64,000 nt of DNA from assembly GCA_009103225.1 (NCBI GenBank), contig RHPI01003389.1, positions 322,719 through 386,718 of the forward strand, in the 5' to 3' direction. Numbering within the stretch: the first letter of the stretch is position 1; each line of letters opens with the position of its first letter. The notes beneath the pieces are model-generated. The model was given only the letters and a program-made list of their open reading frames with translations. It was not told where the DNA came from and did no database searches. The stretch is from Chlorokybus atmophyticus. Lineage: Eukaryota > Streptophyta > Chlorokybophyceae > Chlorokybales > Chlorokybaceae. A program made the position numbers and the translations under genes. Below, piece after piece: positions 13,953 to 24,639 of this stretch.

Positions 13953-14314
13953 TGCGCTCAGCACGCTCTCAGAAGGTGTGCAACAATGCAAGATGCAAGC
14001 ACACCGCCAGGCAATAATAGCAGTACAACACAAAGACAATAATTAGAATGGGGGCCAAGACAGAGCTTTACACTTACAACTAAGGCAAAGCACCTTAGGA
14101 CCAGCCAGCACACTAGACCTTCATGCAGGCAAGGCAGTAGCAGTCAATGATGCAGAGGGGTACCATCTGCAGAGTACAGGGACGGAGTAGAGGGAGAGGA
14201 GTGAGCCCCAAGGTCCGCGAAGGGTGCAGCCAGCATAGACAACTGCCACGCTGACGACGACAACTGCTTGGCCCCCGCTCAGAAGGTTGCGCCGCCAAGG
14301 GTGAAGTATGGTCC
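13953..14314 (-). repeat. Dispersed repeat R1, copy a (362 bp)
   Basis: Aligns by eye end to end with 37688-38049, with the same 362-bp length and few substitutions, and more loosely with about 53950-54240. In two of the three copies it lies just below (3' on the minus strand of) a decayed reverse transcriptase. It therefore looks like the 3' terminal region of a retroelement family transcribed on the minus strand. It begins GCGCTCAGCACGCTCTC on the plus strand. Confidence 0.8.
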
Positions 14315-14479
14315 TCTGGTCTTACCAATACCTGCCAACAGCAGCCTTGGCACCTTGTTAAGTTAAGACCCGCAGCCTTTTGTTAGGTTACCGTTACCGA
14401 TTACGACTGTTAGGCACATGACAGAAACCAAGCAAGCCGCATGGCTTATGAGTCAGCAGTGAGTCAGCAAGCAAATTGT

Positions 14480-15915
14480 CACCAACATTGTCATGACACA
14501 ATGACCCAATGACATGTGGGCAGTACAAACTGTTCCCCACACTTGCTCACCTGTACTTATCTGACTTACATGTTGTCGAAGTCGGCTATGCCCTTGCAAT
14601 CGTAGCACGCCATCTAGAACACACGAGGTTGAAGAGGTGTGGGTATGTTGTATGCAACACCCGTCCTGTCCTGTTGTACATCCACCTAAGCAGCTTTGCT
14701 GACAGGGCACTTTTAGCATAACCCTCTCGTTGCATGGCAGTCAGAAGTGCTGCCATATCAGATAGGAAATGTGCTGCGTATGTGCTCAATCATTAGAAGC
14801 GGAGACATTGTGACACCAACACTCCCAACTTGGCCTGTGTAGCAACATTAGTGGCTGGGTGTGGCGCTTTGCGTCTAGGTATTCCCGCAAACTGTAGCTT
14901 ATTCAACTTACATTAGGCTCTCGAGCACAAACCCACATCATGTCTTTGGAGCAATGTAACATCTAAGAAAGCAATGGAAGTGCTAGCAGCGGACTGAGTG
15001 AGAGTTAGTTTTTGCTGCGGATAGATGCCCCCTCCCAAAGCAGCAACTCCCGCATACATCGTCCTCAAACTCCTGCAAGTCTACCGTTAAGACATCATCC
15101 ACATACCTCGGCACGGACACTCACCGTTTGCGCAGTAGGTCCAAGTGGCCTGAGCTTGCGGACACATGTTAACTCAATCTTACTCAAAGTAAAAATTTGC
15201 CAAGTAGACACCCGCATTGTTGCCTCCGGATTTTAATGGCTTGTTTGTGCAAGCGGTCCCCTGCAGTGCTCACATACAGATTACACAACAAGTACTCTAG
15301 CAAGTAAGTCAAAGCAGCTGCAGTGTAAAACTTGATAGTAGCAGTATTCGTCTGTGTTGCTCTGTATCTCACCCATTGTTGCTGCAGTGCCCTTTTCAGC
15401 CAAGTGAGTTGTAAATACAGTAGCACCTTTGTTTTGCAAGGCAGTAAAAGCAAATAGATCGTGTACTAGTTGTGACAAACATGCGAGACGATCTGCATGG
15501 CTGATGTTTGTCTACAACTGTGCAAAATTATATGATGCCAACAAGACTGGCACGAGCTTATCTGCTGCTGTACGATTGGTGTTCCAGTGTTGTAATAAAG
15601 GTTACACCCCCAAAAAGTCTTGTGATATCCAACTTGTCATTATGCCAAGCACTGCAACATCACTTGCCCACATGTTGTTAAACACTGGCATCAAAACTTT
15701 ATACGCATGCGCCAACCATACGCTCACAACCGACAAGGAGGTACCATGCGTCGCAGCGATGAAGCGTGGTTTCGGTGAATCTTTATGTAACTTAAGCGTC
15801 ATGTATAGGTGGGGAAGACGCGTTGCAGCCTGGAATTGTTTTGTAGCCCATGCTGCGACAAAACTGAGCATGCTGTTGTAGCACCTATTATCGCGGCTCA
15901 TGCACAAGATCATAC
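14480..15915 (-). pseudogene. Penelope-like reverse transcriptase remnant, copy 1
   Basis: Minus-strand fragments in three frames resemble a Penelope-like (PLE-type) RT. They are a TLKLHKDSPKPRFIAATHGTS block (about 15690-15810), comparable to the 'KxHK..P..RxI' motif of such RTs; a VHDLFAFTAL fragment (about 15435-15470); the catalytic RYVDDVLTV block (about 15080-15110); and a C-terminal block with LVCSRWRA (about 14586-14790). Numerous stops and frameshifts separate these pieces, so the element is dead. No GIY-YIG endonuclease was found. The C-terminal block matches a second copy at 54482-54750 (shared TMQREG/AMQREG, LVCxR). The 362-bp repeat R1 lies directly downstream. The family name is inferred from motif style; a related RT class is possible. 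Confidence 0.6.
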
Positions 15916-17351
15916 GTAGCAGTGTCTAATTCTGTTTGCATGAGGAATATATAGTAGTGCTTGCACAAATTAGCAATACCCCGCTACATTTATCCACCTT
16001 ATTAAACACCAAAGAATCATGCAATTTTATGAACCAAGTGGCGATTGGATGCGGTGTATGTTGGCGCTGTGATGTCAGCCGCTAATACTGCTACGTTGAT
16101 GGCAATAGTATCTGCTTTGACTCTGGCTTTAAATCATCTGTCTACGCATTGACAGCTCATCACAATTCTGAGTTTCTGCATACGAATCATAATCATAAAC
16201 GCCGCGGCTGATGGCAACCACACAAGTCAACACACGCAGTAGCTGGTGGGCAATACTTTGTGCCTACAGTCAACAAAGGGCGTAAAGTCGCTGATTGCAG
16301 CATGGAATAACCACAAGTCACAACATGGCCAAGACCCGCATGCACATAAGATGCCATGTGCACATCATGACAAACGCAGGCAGCAGACACAAAAGCGGAC
16401 GGCTCCTGTGCCATCATTCTCGGCGCTACAGATGAGCCGTTGCACAACAATTGACCAACAATCTCTGTAGCGCCAGCGCACAGCTGGAGGTTGCCAAGCT
16501 TGTTGCAGAACTGGGGGCAGCAGTGGATTATTGAGGATGTGTGACAGGCTGATGAGATCAGCTACCATGTTTTAACATTCGCAATGCACCACTAAGGCTC
16601 GATTGTCCCCCGCTCGTGGTCTCCGCGCATACGTGGTTTGAATCTTGAGTTTCAACATCCCACGCTGTGCTTTCACATGGGCTAGGCTGATCGGTAACTC
16701 AGCTGGGGTCCTATTGTTCAGCAAATTTAACATGCGGTACAGGTTTCTCTGTGTGTAGGCACGCAATTGCTGAGCATACACACTGCCAACTTGCATGCAT
16801 CGTGTCAAATAGCGCAATCGTCGGCCGTGATCTGTATATGTGAAAGCGCGCTAGCCCACATGCACATAATCTCAATGCACACGCATGACACGCGTGCAGA
16901 TATCCATGCGTGCACGCCTGCATTAGGCGTGACCTTTTGAAGCGGTTACGTTCTTTGTTGTAGCCTAGGGGTTGGTGTGAGCGCATGATCTGAATCCATC
17001 TTTGCTCCAGCCCCCGTGCTCGCCGCTTTCAAAGTCTAAATGTCGCGCATTCAAGCATTTATTCCATGGGCACAATAGACCATTTGTCAAATTCTATCAT
17101 AACCATAGCCTTTTCTACCACTGTTGCCCGTCGCCTAATGCGGCTTTTGCATGTGTACTCCACTTATTAAATGCCGTTTTGCTAGTCACCCTGGTAGCAT
17201 TTGCTACCAATGGTTGTAAGCATAACATATATTACAACTACAATATCAGCCAAGCACACAACATCCGTAAGGGATGCAAACATCAGGGCCTTGGCCCGTA
17301 TCTTTCGCAAGATAGGCAAGTCCCAGTGGGTGTTCACTTGCCGAATCCGCT
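15916..17351. other. Spacer between RT remnant and chromovirus A
   Basis: No intact gene. A minus-strand frame at 16572-16817 (81 residues, Arg/Tyr/Leu-rich) could be a worn 5' part of the Penelope-like element, but I see no diagnostic motif. The right end, up to 17356, was contiguous with 26798 onward before chromovirus A inserted. Confidence 0.3.
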
Positions 17352-17356
17352 GCTGG
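17352..17356. other. Target-site duplication (left), chromovirus A
   Basis: GCTGG, repeated exactly at 26798-26802 after the 3' LTR. Confidence 0.9.
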
Positions 17357-17698
17357 TGTAACGGTGTGCTACCTCCATAGAGGTTCCCCGCCCTTATTTA
17401 AGATTAGATAAGGGTCCCAACGGGATTATGTAGCCTGTTAAGCCTTGTTAAGGCCGTTAACCTAGTGTTAACGGCCTAATGCAGTGTGACTTAACTGTGA
17501 CACTGATATCGGCGTGAGACATGAGTCTCACGCCGATATCAGCCGCATGGCGGCACTGCTAACGCAGTGGCCGCCATAGCCAGAGCATCTTTTGCTCTGG
17601 CAGCTGCCCCGGCAGCGGCGGCGGCGGTGGCGGTGGCTGGCTGGTAGTGGTGTTGGGGTAGGGGATTAAAGGGGGCGGTAGCACCCCTCCTCCTTACA
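17357..17698 (+). repeat. 5' LTR of chromovirus A
   Basis: 342 bp, TG...CA, same length as the 3' LTR at 26456. It contains three successive perfect hairpins: around GGCCGTTAAC (about 17450-17475), an 18-bp-arm palindrome at 17503-17520/17525-17542, and one around GCCAGAGCA (about 17578-17600). Its last 60 bp (GTGTTGGGGTAGGGGATTAAAGGG) resemble the end of the family B LTR, so the two families are related. Confidence 0.95.
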
Positions 17699-17700
17699 GT

Positions 17701-17712
17701 TGGTATCGGAGC
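17701..17712 (+). other. Primer-binding site of chromovirus A
   Basis: TGGTATCGGAGC, 2 bp after the 5' LTR. It differs by one base from TGGTATCAGAGC, the usual complement of the 3' end of initiator tRNA-Met in plant-type Ty3 elements. Confidence 0.85.
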
Positions 17713-18494
17713 ACGGGCGGCAAGGGGCCTGTGGGAGGGGCGGCGGCAGGCGGCAGGCGGCGGCAGGCGGCAGCGACGTTAAACTAGTGGTAGTTAAAGT
17801 GTTTTATGTTTTAACTATAGTTAAATGCTGCTGCTGGTGCCTAGCCTAGCCTAGCCTAGCCTAGCTTGCCATGCCATACATGCCATGCCTAGCCTAGCAT
17901 GCCTGTCCTAGTCTAGTTTGTTATTGTGTGAAGGGAGCCGGCCATTCAGGCCTATCCCTGAAGCATTGCATTGCAGCACAACACATAGTAAACATACATT
18001 GATTGTATTATATTGTGTGTGTACCACCACGTGGATTCGTGGTGTAAGGGTTTTTCTATTAATTTGGAAATTCCCTTGGGGGGGGCCGTTGGGTGGCAAC
18101 ATCGACTGTCTCATTGCCGCCATTTTGTGCGGTGAGGCCGCCAGAATTTCTTGAGCGGCCGATATCAAACTCACCATTCACAACTTGTCGATATCGGCCT
18201 GTAAAGTCGATTTGACGAGATTTTGGCACCCTGTGTGTCAATCACAGTTGTGAATTGTGCTGGGTTGTAAAGTGAAAACTTTGAGAAATCATAACTCGTG
18301 AACCGTCGTGTGGATTCGCGCACGGGTTGTTGCAGAGTGAGTGTCTAGTTGAGAGGTGTGTGGAGAGCTCTTTTGGGGCTGTATACTCCATCGTAACGCC
18401 TCAAAACTTGACGAGACAAAATCATTAGATTTTGCCTGTTTTGCAGTGCACAATCTGAGTACTTGTGCACTTGCTAACGGCTGTCTTTGGGCAG
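17713..18494 (+). other. 5' leader of chromovirus A with minisatellites
   Basis: About 780 bp of untranslated leader. It has GGCAGGCGG-type repeats at 17740-17775 and a (CTAGC)n-like run, CCTAGCCTAGC, at about 17838-17905. An imperfect inverted pair, GGCCGATATC / GATATCGGCC, lies at about 18157-18202 and recalls the palindrome in the LTR. Confidence 0.6.
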
Positions 18495-19958
18495 ATGTCT
18501 GACCAAGGAGAGGGAGGTGAGAAGTACTTTACCGTCCCTGACTCGTCGTCATCATACGAACCATCAAGTGATGACAAAATGAGAGACTCGGACACGAGTG
18601 AGAGCTACAAGCTCACTGAGAGTGACAAGGAGGAAGCCGCGCAGGATAGCGAAGCTTCTCCCGATCAATCTACTCAGAGTGGGCCAGCTACAATGGACAC
18701 ACAGTCTGTCATTGGTGGGGCTATTGAGAAGTATGCGCGAGATCGCAAAGCCTTGATCGATGCTCACCCACAGCTTCGTCAGGAAGTGTGGGATGCATGG
18801 GCACAAAAGGTTCGTGATGGCTATGCAACAGATTTTGCCACTCTCCCTCGCGCAAGCAAGGAGATGGTGATCCGCATGATTGAGCACGAGTTGACGAACA
18901 ACGTTCCGCCACTCGTGCGCGGTGATCCGAAGGTGGCTGCTCTTATGGCTGTTTACGATAGGCCGCTCCCATACGAAGGGAAGCGGATGGCGTTTGAGGC
19001 CTTGGCCAATTTGATGGTTAAAACGCAGCAGCGTTGCAAGGACGTGTTCTGGTATTTGGGACCTAACTTGGAAGACAAGTTGACTGGCCGAGTGCAGTTG
19101 ACGGCACGCCTTGATGCTATGCAGTCTGAGTTGGTGGCGCTGCGCCAACAGGTGGCGGGTGCTACTTCAGCAGCTGGTGCATCAGCGAGGCTGCCGGTTA
19201 CAGCACTGAACAAGCCTGAGAAGTTCAAGCCCAACGGCAGTGTCAGCATCCATGATTGGGTGGTCACTGTTGAGCACTATTTGACAGCACTAAAGCGCCC
19301 AATGAGTGAGCACGTTGCGGTTGCTGAGTTGCTGATGCCATCTGATGCTCTCGCCGAGTGGGCGAGACATACAGAGAACGGTGCTGCCAAGACAGTCGAA
19401 ACACTGTTCCAGTTTCTGACGGAACGTTATGGTGGCATGGATCCGGCTACTCAAGCTCGCAACAAGCTCATGAAGTTGCGACAGAATGGTCGGGCAGCTT
19501 CAGCCTATCTGCAGGAGTTTCAGGCGTTGGTGGGTCATGCTAACAGCGGCCTCATGCCCATGGACAAGGCCGAGCAGTTTGAGTTGTACAAGCGCGGCTT
19601 TTATGCGCGTGTGCGCGATATGCTGCAATACGACACTGTGATGGGGCTTCCTTGGGTTCCTGACAACTTGGCACAACTACAGAAGTTGAGCGTGTATCTG
19701 TTTGGTGATGACGCAACAGTGCAGGACAAGTCACAGGTGACAGAAACTGCCAAGTCGCAGCGGGTGGGAGGAAAGCGTTACTCTCAGCCAAGTGCGCATG
19801 TGGCGAAGAAAGCAAAGATGTTCGCGCCTCGTACTGGTGCTACGTCTACTGGTGGTGCAGCTACTGCGGCTCGCACCTGTTTCATCTGTCATCAACCTGG
19901 CCATATCGCAAAGAACTGCCCGACCAAGGGGAAGGGCAAGGCCAAGAAGGTTGAATAG
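18495..19958 (+). CDS. Gag of chromovirus A
   Basis: 487 residues, uninterrupted; forms the virus-like particle and packages element RNA. It begins MSDQGEGG at 18495, chosen over an in-frame ATG at 18465 because the acidic Ser/Asp-rich start resembles other Gag N-termini; the earlier start is possible. The central part has the retrotransposon Gag capsid pattern: FKPNGSVSIHDWV, then FLTERYGG, then YLQEFQALV. The C-terminus carries one CCHC zinc knuckle, CFICHQPGHIAKNC, at about 19877-19918, then a Lys-rich tail. It ends 256 bp before the first Pol ATG, in a different frame. Confidence 0.92.
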   Translation: MSDQGEGGEKYFTVPDSSSSYEPSSDDKMRDSDTSESYKLTESDKEEAAQDSEASPDQSTQSGPATMDTQSVIGGAIEKYARDRKALIDAHPQLRQEVWDAWAQKVRDGYATDFATLPRASKEMVIRMIEHELTNNVPPLVRGDPKVAALMAVYDRPLPYEGKRMAFEALANLMVKTQQRCKDVFWYLGPNLEDKLTGRVQLTARLDAMQSELVALRQQVAGATSAAGASARLPVTALNKPEKFKPNGSVSIHDWVVTVEHYLTALKRPMSEHVAVAELLMPSDALAEWARHTENGAAKTVETLFQFLTERYGGMDPATQARNKLMKLRQNGRAASAYLQEFQALVGHANSGLMPMDKAEQFELYKRGFYARVRDMLQYDTVMGLPWVPDNLAQLQKLSVYLFGDDATVQDKSQVTETAKSQRVGGKRYSQPSAHVAKKAKMFAPRTGATSTGGAATAARTCFICHQPGHIAKNCPTKGKGKAKKVE

Positions 19959-20157
19959 GATTACGCCGTGACTGATGTAGATGTGGTTGATAGCCAGTTG
20001 CTTGTATTAGTAGCAAACTGGTTTGCTGAGTTGTCTCAGGTGCATGTAATGACACATGCATGGCAAGCACATAGCGAATTGCCGCTTTTTAAATATTGAA
20101 AAAGTGGAAGAGAATGCTTGTGTGTTGGTACATGTTGAGTTTAACATGCTTACTTAA

Positions 20158-22062
20158 GTGTTGCACACTTTAACTAAGTTGCAAAGTAAGCACAGAACCT
20201 TGAGTGTTGTGGTAATGGTGCCTAAGTATCATGGCCCATGGTTAAAACACACTCGAGGGGGGATTGTGTTGAAGCAATTTAGCAAGCGTGAAACAGGGAC
20301 AGTGCGATTGTCAGCAATATTGACCAACTCTTGCGTTAGTCACGGACTCTTGGCTACGTTTCAAGGACGGGTAGTACCTCTATTGTGGACATTTAAGGGT
20401 ACAATGCATGGGATTACTAGTTCGTTCTTGGTTGACACTGGTGCGACACACAACTTTGTTGAGAAACAATGGGTTGTTCGCAATAAAGTATCATGTAAAC
20501 CCTCAGCATTTTCAGCTGCCGGTGCAGGGGGTGCGTTGCCAGTAAGAGGACAAATAAAAATGAAGGTAAAAATTGGTGATTATCATGCCAACCTCACCTT
20601 CAGAATGGTGTCCATTAACATAACTGGTGTTGATGTGGTGCTAGCACAGGAATGGCAGGATAATGTCAAAATGACATTGGATACTGGTGCACGATTGTGC
20701 ACAGTGAAAAAGGGTCGTAAGCGTGTAGCGCTGTCTGTGAGAGGGTCACATAGCTTGGAACAAGTGCAAGTTGATCCTGCGCTCCTGACTGCACTCCCAG
20801 TGAAGCGTGCTTTGCGTAAAAACACACCAGCTTTCTTGGTGCACTTAACGTCATCCGATGACTTTGTGCAAGGCAGCACGGAAGGTGTTGCAGACATTAT
20901 TGAGAAGTATCAGGAGATATTCTCAGATGAGTTACCAGGCTTACCTCCTGATCGAGGTGTCGGGCACACAATACCTTGTATTCCTGATAGTGAGCCTTCA
21001 TTTCGGCCTATATATAGGTTGAGCCCTCGTGAAAAGGGGGAAATGGAAACACAGATAAAGGAGTTACTGAAAAAGGGATTGATTAAACCAAGTTCTTCAC
21101 CCTTTGGCGCACCCATCTTGTTTGTTATGAAAGAGAATGGCAAGTTACGCATGTGTGTAGATTATCGTGCTCTAAACAAAATCACGGTAAAGAATCGATA
21201 CCCGTTGCCAAGGATTGATGATATGTTTGACAAGTTGTCGGGGAATGCGTACTTTAGTACATTGGACTTAACAAGTGGATATCATCAAATCCGGATTCAT
21301 CCTTTAGAAGTCTATAAGACTGCGTTTAGAACACGAACAGGTCATTATCAATACAAAGTGTTACCTTATGGATTGACTAATGCACCCGCCGTGTTTCAGA
21401 AGGAAATGAACAAAATATTTGACGATATGCTTGGCAAGCATGTCATGATTTACTTGGATGACATTATTGTCTTCAGTAAAACAAAGGATGAGCATAGGCA
21501 ACACTTGGAAGCGGTGTTTGCAAGGTTGCGCAAACACCGTCTGTTTGCAAATCTCACAAAGTGTTTTGCAAAATAGCGTTGCATTTCCTTGGCCACATTG
21601 TGAGTGGTGCAGGCATCAAGCCTGACCCCCGCAAAGTGCAAATTGTGAAAGAATGGCCACAACCTAAAAATGTCCATCAACTAAGGTCGTTTAAAGGGTT
21701 GGCAAACTACTTTCGCAAGTCCATGATGGGGTACTCTACGGTTGTCATGCCTATGACCAAACTGTTGCGTAAACATTCCCCGTTCACGTGGACGACAGCA
21801 CAAGAAGCTGCTATGCAACAAGTGAAGTTGGCTTTGACATCAGCACCGGTGTTAGCATTGCCAAATTGGGAAAAACACTTCACAGTGGTCGGTGACGCAT
21901 CAACACTTGGGTGTGGTGCGGTACTATTGCAAGATGGCAGACCTTGTGCTTATGAGAGTAAGAAGTTCATTCCTGCAGAGGTGAATTATACTACGTCTGA
22001 GCAAGATATATTGGGTATAGTTCATGCTCTTGAGACATGGAGATGTTACTTAGAGGGTGTTC
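20158..22062 (+). pseudogene. Pol of chromovirus A, 5' part (protease, RT, start of RNase H)
   Basis: The reading frame is open from 20158; the first ATG is at 20215. The aspartic protease active site is FLVDTGATHNFVE (about 20428-20466). RT follows, with LLKKGLIKPSSSPFGAPILF, DYRALNKITVKN, the catalytic YLDDIIVFSK (about 21451-21480) and FLGHIVSG. A one-base loss in an A-run near 21570 shifts the frame and creates a stop at 21574-21576; the frame resumes immediately as IALHFLGH. RNase H begins DASTLGCGAVLL (about 21895-21930) and is cut at 22062 by element B. The reading continues at 24640. The protein is therefore non-functional here. Confidence 0.92.
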
Positions 22063-22124
22063 TGTAACGGGAGCAATAATACCCCTATTATTATTGCTCT
22101 TGTTACATTATTGCTCCCGTTACA
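22063..22124. repeat. Inverted repeat at the left end of element B
   Basis: TGTAACGGGAGCAATAAT at 22063-22080 and its exact reverse complement at 22107-22124, 18-bp arms around a 26-bp loop. The loop itself matches the complement of the LTR start (AATAATACCCCTATTATT). Confidence 0.9.
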
Positions 22125-22131
22125 CCACACC

Positions 22132-23960
22132 AAGCCTTTTGTGGTGATCAGTGATGCTTCCACCATTGGGTGTGGGCAGTCCTTCTACAGGATGACAGAC
22201 CATGTGCATATGAAAGCAGAAAGTTCATTCCTGCTGAACGTAATTACACAACCACTAAGCAGGAATTGCTCGGGGTGGTGCACGCGCTGCGCACATGGCG
22301 TTGCTACTTGGAAGGGGTGGAGTTTTCAGTGATTACTGATCACAACCCGCTCACATTCTTTCATACGCAACAAAATCTGTCAAGGCGGCAAGCTAGGTGG
22401 AATGAATTCATTTCTCGTTTCACTTTTTCTTGGCAATACCGTCCAGGTCGCACCAATGTGGCGGATCCACTAAGTCGCAGCCCTGCTCTTTTGGCACTTA
22501 CGCGCTCTCGAAGTACGCGTATTGTACAACAGCCTGAAGATCCTTTCTTAAAGGAAGTGTCCACAGGTTATAACTCAGGTGATTGGTTTAGCAGTCAAAC
22601 CAACTTGCAACAGCTTACTGCTGTTAGCAATCTGTGGTATAAAGGGGAGCAGTTGGCAATTCCCAACTCGGGCGACTTACGTAAGCAATGCTTACATTCA
22701 GTGCATGACCCGCCGTATGCTGGGCATTTGGGGAAACACAAAACACTCAAATCTGCGCAACAGTTATACTGGTGGCCGTCAATGTCAGCTGACGTGGATC
22801 AATATGTTCGCACATGTGACGTGTGTCAACGCAATAAGCCACTACGACAAAAACAAGCGGGATTGCTTAAACCATTGGCAATTCCAGAACAAAAGTGGGA
22901 TAGTGTCAGTATGGATTTAATTACTGACCTACCTGAAACAGCAGCTAAATACACTGCTATTGTGGTTTTTGTCGACCGTTTGACTAAAATGGTGCATTTT
23001 GCCCCGTGTTGCACAACTGCAAGTGCACGGGACTTGGCACACTTATTTGTGTCCACGGTTTTTCGCGTTCACGGTGTACCGCGTGAACTTGTCACAGATC
23101 GTGATCTTCGGTTTGTCTCCAAGTTTTGGCGAGAAGTGTGTGAATTGTTGGGGGCAAAACAAAGCATGTCAACTGCTTTCCACCCGCAAACGGACGGTCA
23201 AACTGAGCGAGCAAATCAAATACCGGAAGAAATGCTTCGCCACTATGTGGCTCCTAATCATGCTGATTGGGACAGGTACTTGCCAATGGCAGAGTTCGCT
23301 GTGAACAACGCGTGGCAGGAAAGTGTGAAGGAAACCCCATTTTTCTTGAATTATGGGATTCGCCCGAACACACCAGCGTCATTGCGTGTACCTCGCAATG
23401 CCCTGTCTGTACCAGCGGCAAAGGAATTTGCCACTAATATGCAAGAAAATTTGGCTCGAGCCAAGCTGTGTCTGTCAGAAGCACAGGACAGGCAAAAAGC
23501 TTATGCTGATACACATCGAAAAATGGCCACTTTCGATGTTGACGATAAAGTTTTGCTTAATGCAAAAAACATAACCATCAAAGGTACGGGTGCTCGCAAG
23601 TTGCTGCCCCGATGGTTAGGTCCTTTCTCTATCACTGATAGAGTTGGTACGCACGCTTATCGACTGCAATTGCCCCCAAGTGTGCGTATACACAACGTGT
23701 TTCATGTAAACTTGTTGAAACCTTACCGCTCAGACGGTAGAACACAGCCTCCACCACCGCCAGTTGAGGTGGACAGCGAGCTCGAATATGAGGTGGAAGC
23801 TATATTGAACCATAAGCTAGATAGTCGAGGACGCGCAACTCGCTATTTGATGAAATGGAAAGGGTATGGCCCGGAACATAACAGTTGGGAGCCCGACAGG
23901 CATCTTACGCACTGCCGCGAGTTGCTTCGAGCTTATTGGGATTCATGTCCTGTCCCATAA
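22132..23960 (+). pseudogene. Pol of element B, 3' part (RNase H, integrase, chromodomain)
   Basis: Starts mid-RNase H with KPFVVISDASTIGCG. One missing base near 22171 shifts the frame, and from 22170 onward it stays open for about 596 codons to the stop at 23960. Visible parts: RNase H VITDHNPLTFF and the NVADPLSR end; integrase HHCC zinc finger (HDPPYAGHLGKHKT ... CDVCQRNK, about 22705-22840); the DDE core with VFVDRLTKMVHF and AFHPQTDGQTERANQ (about 23177-23220); an integrase C-terminal fold with HNVFHVNLLKPY; and a chromodomain, YEVEAILNHK ... YLMKWKGYGPEHNSWEP (about 23785-23900). The chromodomain is expected to direct integration to marked heterochromatin. Confidence 0.92.
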
Positions 23961-24094
23961 ACTGTGGGCTTGGTTTTATGACAGACTGGCAGTGCAGTTT
24001 CATTACCACCCTGTCATTTCCTGCTATCTCACTGGTTACAATTACTCGAAATCAAGCCTGATCAACTTGAGTTCAACGAGGACGTTGAAAACCT

Positions 24095-24107
24095 AAGTGG
24101 GGGGGAA
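24095..24107 (+). other. Polypurine tract of element B
   Basis: AAGTGGGGGGGAA directly before the 3' LTR; identical to the tract of chromovirus A at 26443-26455. Confidence 0.85.
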
Positions 24108-24634
24108 TGTAACGGGAGCAATAATAATAGGGGTATTATTGCTACCTAAATAACACATTTTGTATGAATAAGTGTTTAAATATGCTTAATTATACCTCTT
24201 TCCTACGGTTCCGCGCTTATTTAAGGCTATGATGCTTTATCATAGCTTAAATAAGTCCCAATGGGTGTAGAACCGCTTATTCAAGCCTATTTAGTGTCAC
24301 ATTTGATATAATGTGATCACCATCTCGTTAGGTACCTTACGTATAGGTATCTTTGGATAGGTACCTTATCGATAAGTACCTTATCTGAGCTGTGATTGGC
24401 TCACGCTAGATTTCCTAACTACCCTATCTGTAGGGTCGATGTCTAGTTGTGAGTTAATTATCGAGAGGTATATAGTTGATATACTCTTGATATAAAAGGT
24501 CACATCAGTCTGATGTGGGGACTTTCAGTTCTCTGCTCAGTGGTGGCCACGCCGTTGAAAGGCTTGTCATAGGCGGTGTGGGTGTTGGGGTAGAGGATTG
24601 AAGGGGCATCACCGGCGACGGTGGTGCTGTTATA
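24108..24634 (+). repeat. 3' LTR of element B
   Basis: 527 bp starting TGTAACGGGAGC. It ends TGTTATA where the solo copy at 31182-31709 ends TGTTACA. It contains a cluster of GGTACCTTA-like boxes at about 24331-24386 and a TATAAAA box at 24491. Confidence 0.93.
24491..24497 (+). promoter_or_regulatory. TATA-like box in LTR B
   Basis: TATAAAA, conserved at 31564-31570 in the solo LTR, about 140 bp before the LTR end. It is a plausible element promoter. Confidence 0.5.
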
Positions 24635-24639
24635 TGTTC

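Larger units (their letters stand above)
22063..24634 (+). mobile_element. Chromovirus B, rearranged copy nested in A
   Basis: 2572 bp flanked by TGTTC at 22058-22062 and 24635-24639, a 5-bp target duplication. Removing B and one TGTTC restores the host element's RNase H frame. The right end is a full 527-bp LTR. The left end keeps only the first 18 bp of the LTR (TGTAACGGGAGCAATAAT), followed by inverted LTR-start sequence and then RNase H. The rest of the 5' LTR, gag, protease and RT are missing. The intact target duplication suggests that a rearranged DNA copy integrated, or that an internal deletion spared the extreme terminus. Confidence 0.9.

Noticed and set aside
17838-17905. Possible telomere-like array (CCTAG repeats)
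   Set aside because: It lies in the leader of chromovirus A and is CTAGC/CCTAG-like, not the TTTAGGG or TTTTAGGG of plant and algal telomeres; treated as a minisatellite.
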